NCBI GenBank assembly: GCA_963965975.1
Contig: OZ014424.1
Span: 4,588,001 to 4,652,000, forward strand
Source: Xestospongia bergquistia
Lineage: Eukaryota > Porifera > Demospongiae > Haplosclerida > Petrosiidae
Length of the DNA: 64,000 bases
Direction: 5' to 3'
The translations under genes and the position numbers were made by a program. Shown here one piece after another: positions 63,961 to 64,000 of this stretch (positions within the stretch are counted from its first letter, which is position 1; each line of letters opens with the position of its first letter). The notes beneath the pieces are model-generated. The model ran no database searches, was not told the DNA's origin, and saw only the letters and a list, made by a program, of their open reading frames with translations.

Positions 63961-64000
63961 GTTAGTAAACAGTGTCTTTATTTTCTGTTACTCTTATATC

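Overview
The window looks like intron-rich, AT-rich nuclear DNA from an early-branching animal. The gene families (DBH-like monooxygenase, ABCC/MRP4 transporters, glycerate kinase, core-2 type glycosyltransferase, ADAR, mitochondrial thiamine pyrophosphate carrier, LEKR1-like coiled coil) are metazoan. Very short introns (44 to about 100 nt), tight gene spacing and many foldback/MITE elements resemble a demosponge genome such as Amphimedon. The species is an inference.

Layout. 1-1060 (+): 3' half of a DBH-like (MOXD1-type) copper monooxygenase. 1061-3773: repeat remnants. 3774-11239 (-) and 12862-19863 (+): two divergent, apparently intact ABCC4-like transporters, with an ABCC exon fragment and a hairpin element between them. 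19926-25650 (-): glycerate kinase; its 3.8-kb first intron holds a minisatellite, a large foldback element and an intronless glycosyltransferase gene (23553-24914, +). 26085-27470 (+): intronless ADAR-type adenosine deaminase, head-to-head with glycerate kinase.

27475-61542: three tandem copies of a block [ADAR 3'-flank remnant - ABCC4-like gene (-) - SLC25A19-like gene (+)]. Block 1 is split by a 5.3-kb segment carrying a two-exon gene (35893-40246, -) for a roughly 1,250-residue protein: stonustoxin/MACPF-like N-terminal module, thioredoxin-like region, two FN3 domains and a large GTPase domain. The ABCC and SLC25A19 copies of blocks 1 and 2 carry disabling lesions. Block 3 looks intact, with ABCC and SLC25A19 start codons only 72 bp apart. 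A fourth, strongly decayed SLC25A19 copy (61788-62670) precedes an LEKR1-like gene (62828 to the window end, +).

The transporters export organic anions and the carrier imports thiamine pyrophosphate into mitochondria. Their linkage reflects a shared bidirectional promoter that was amplified as a unit, not a demonstrated pathway. The most unusual item is the multidomain SNTX-like/GTPase gene that entered this amplified promoter and carries a duplicated promoter motif at both of its edges.

Exon coordinates were derived by eye from reading frame, GT-AG sites and comparison among the paralogous copies in the window.
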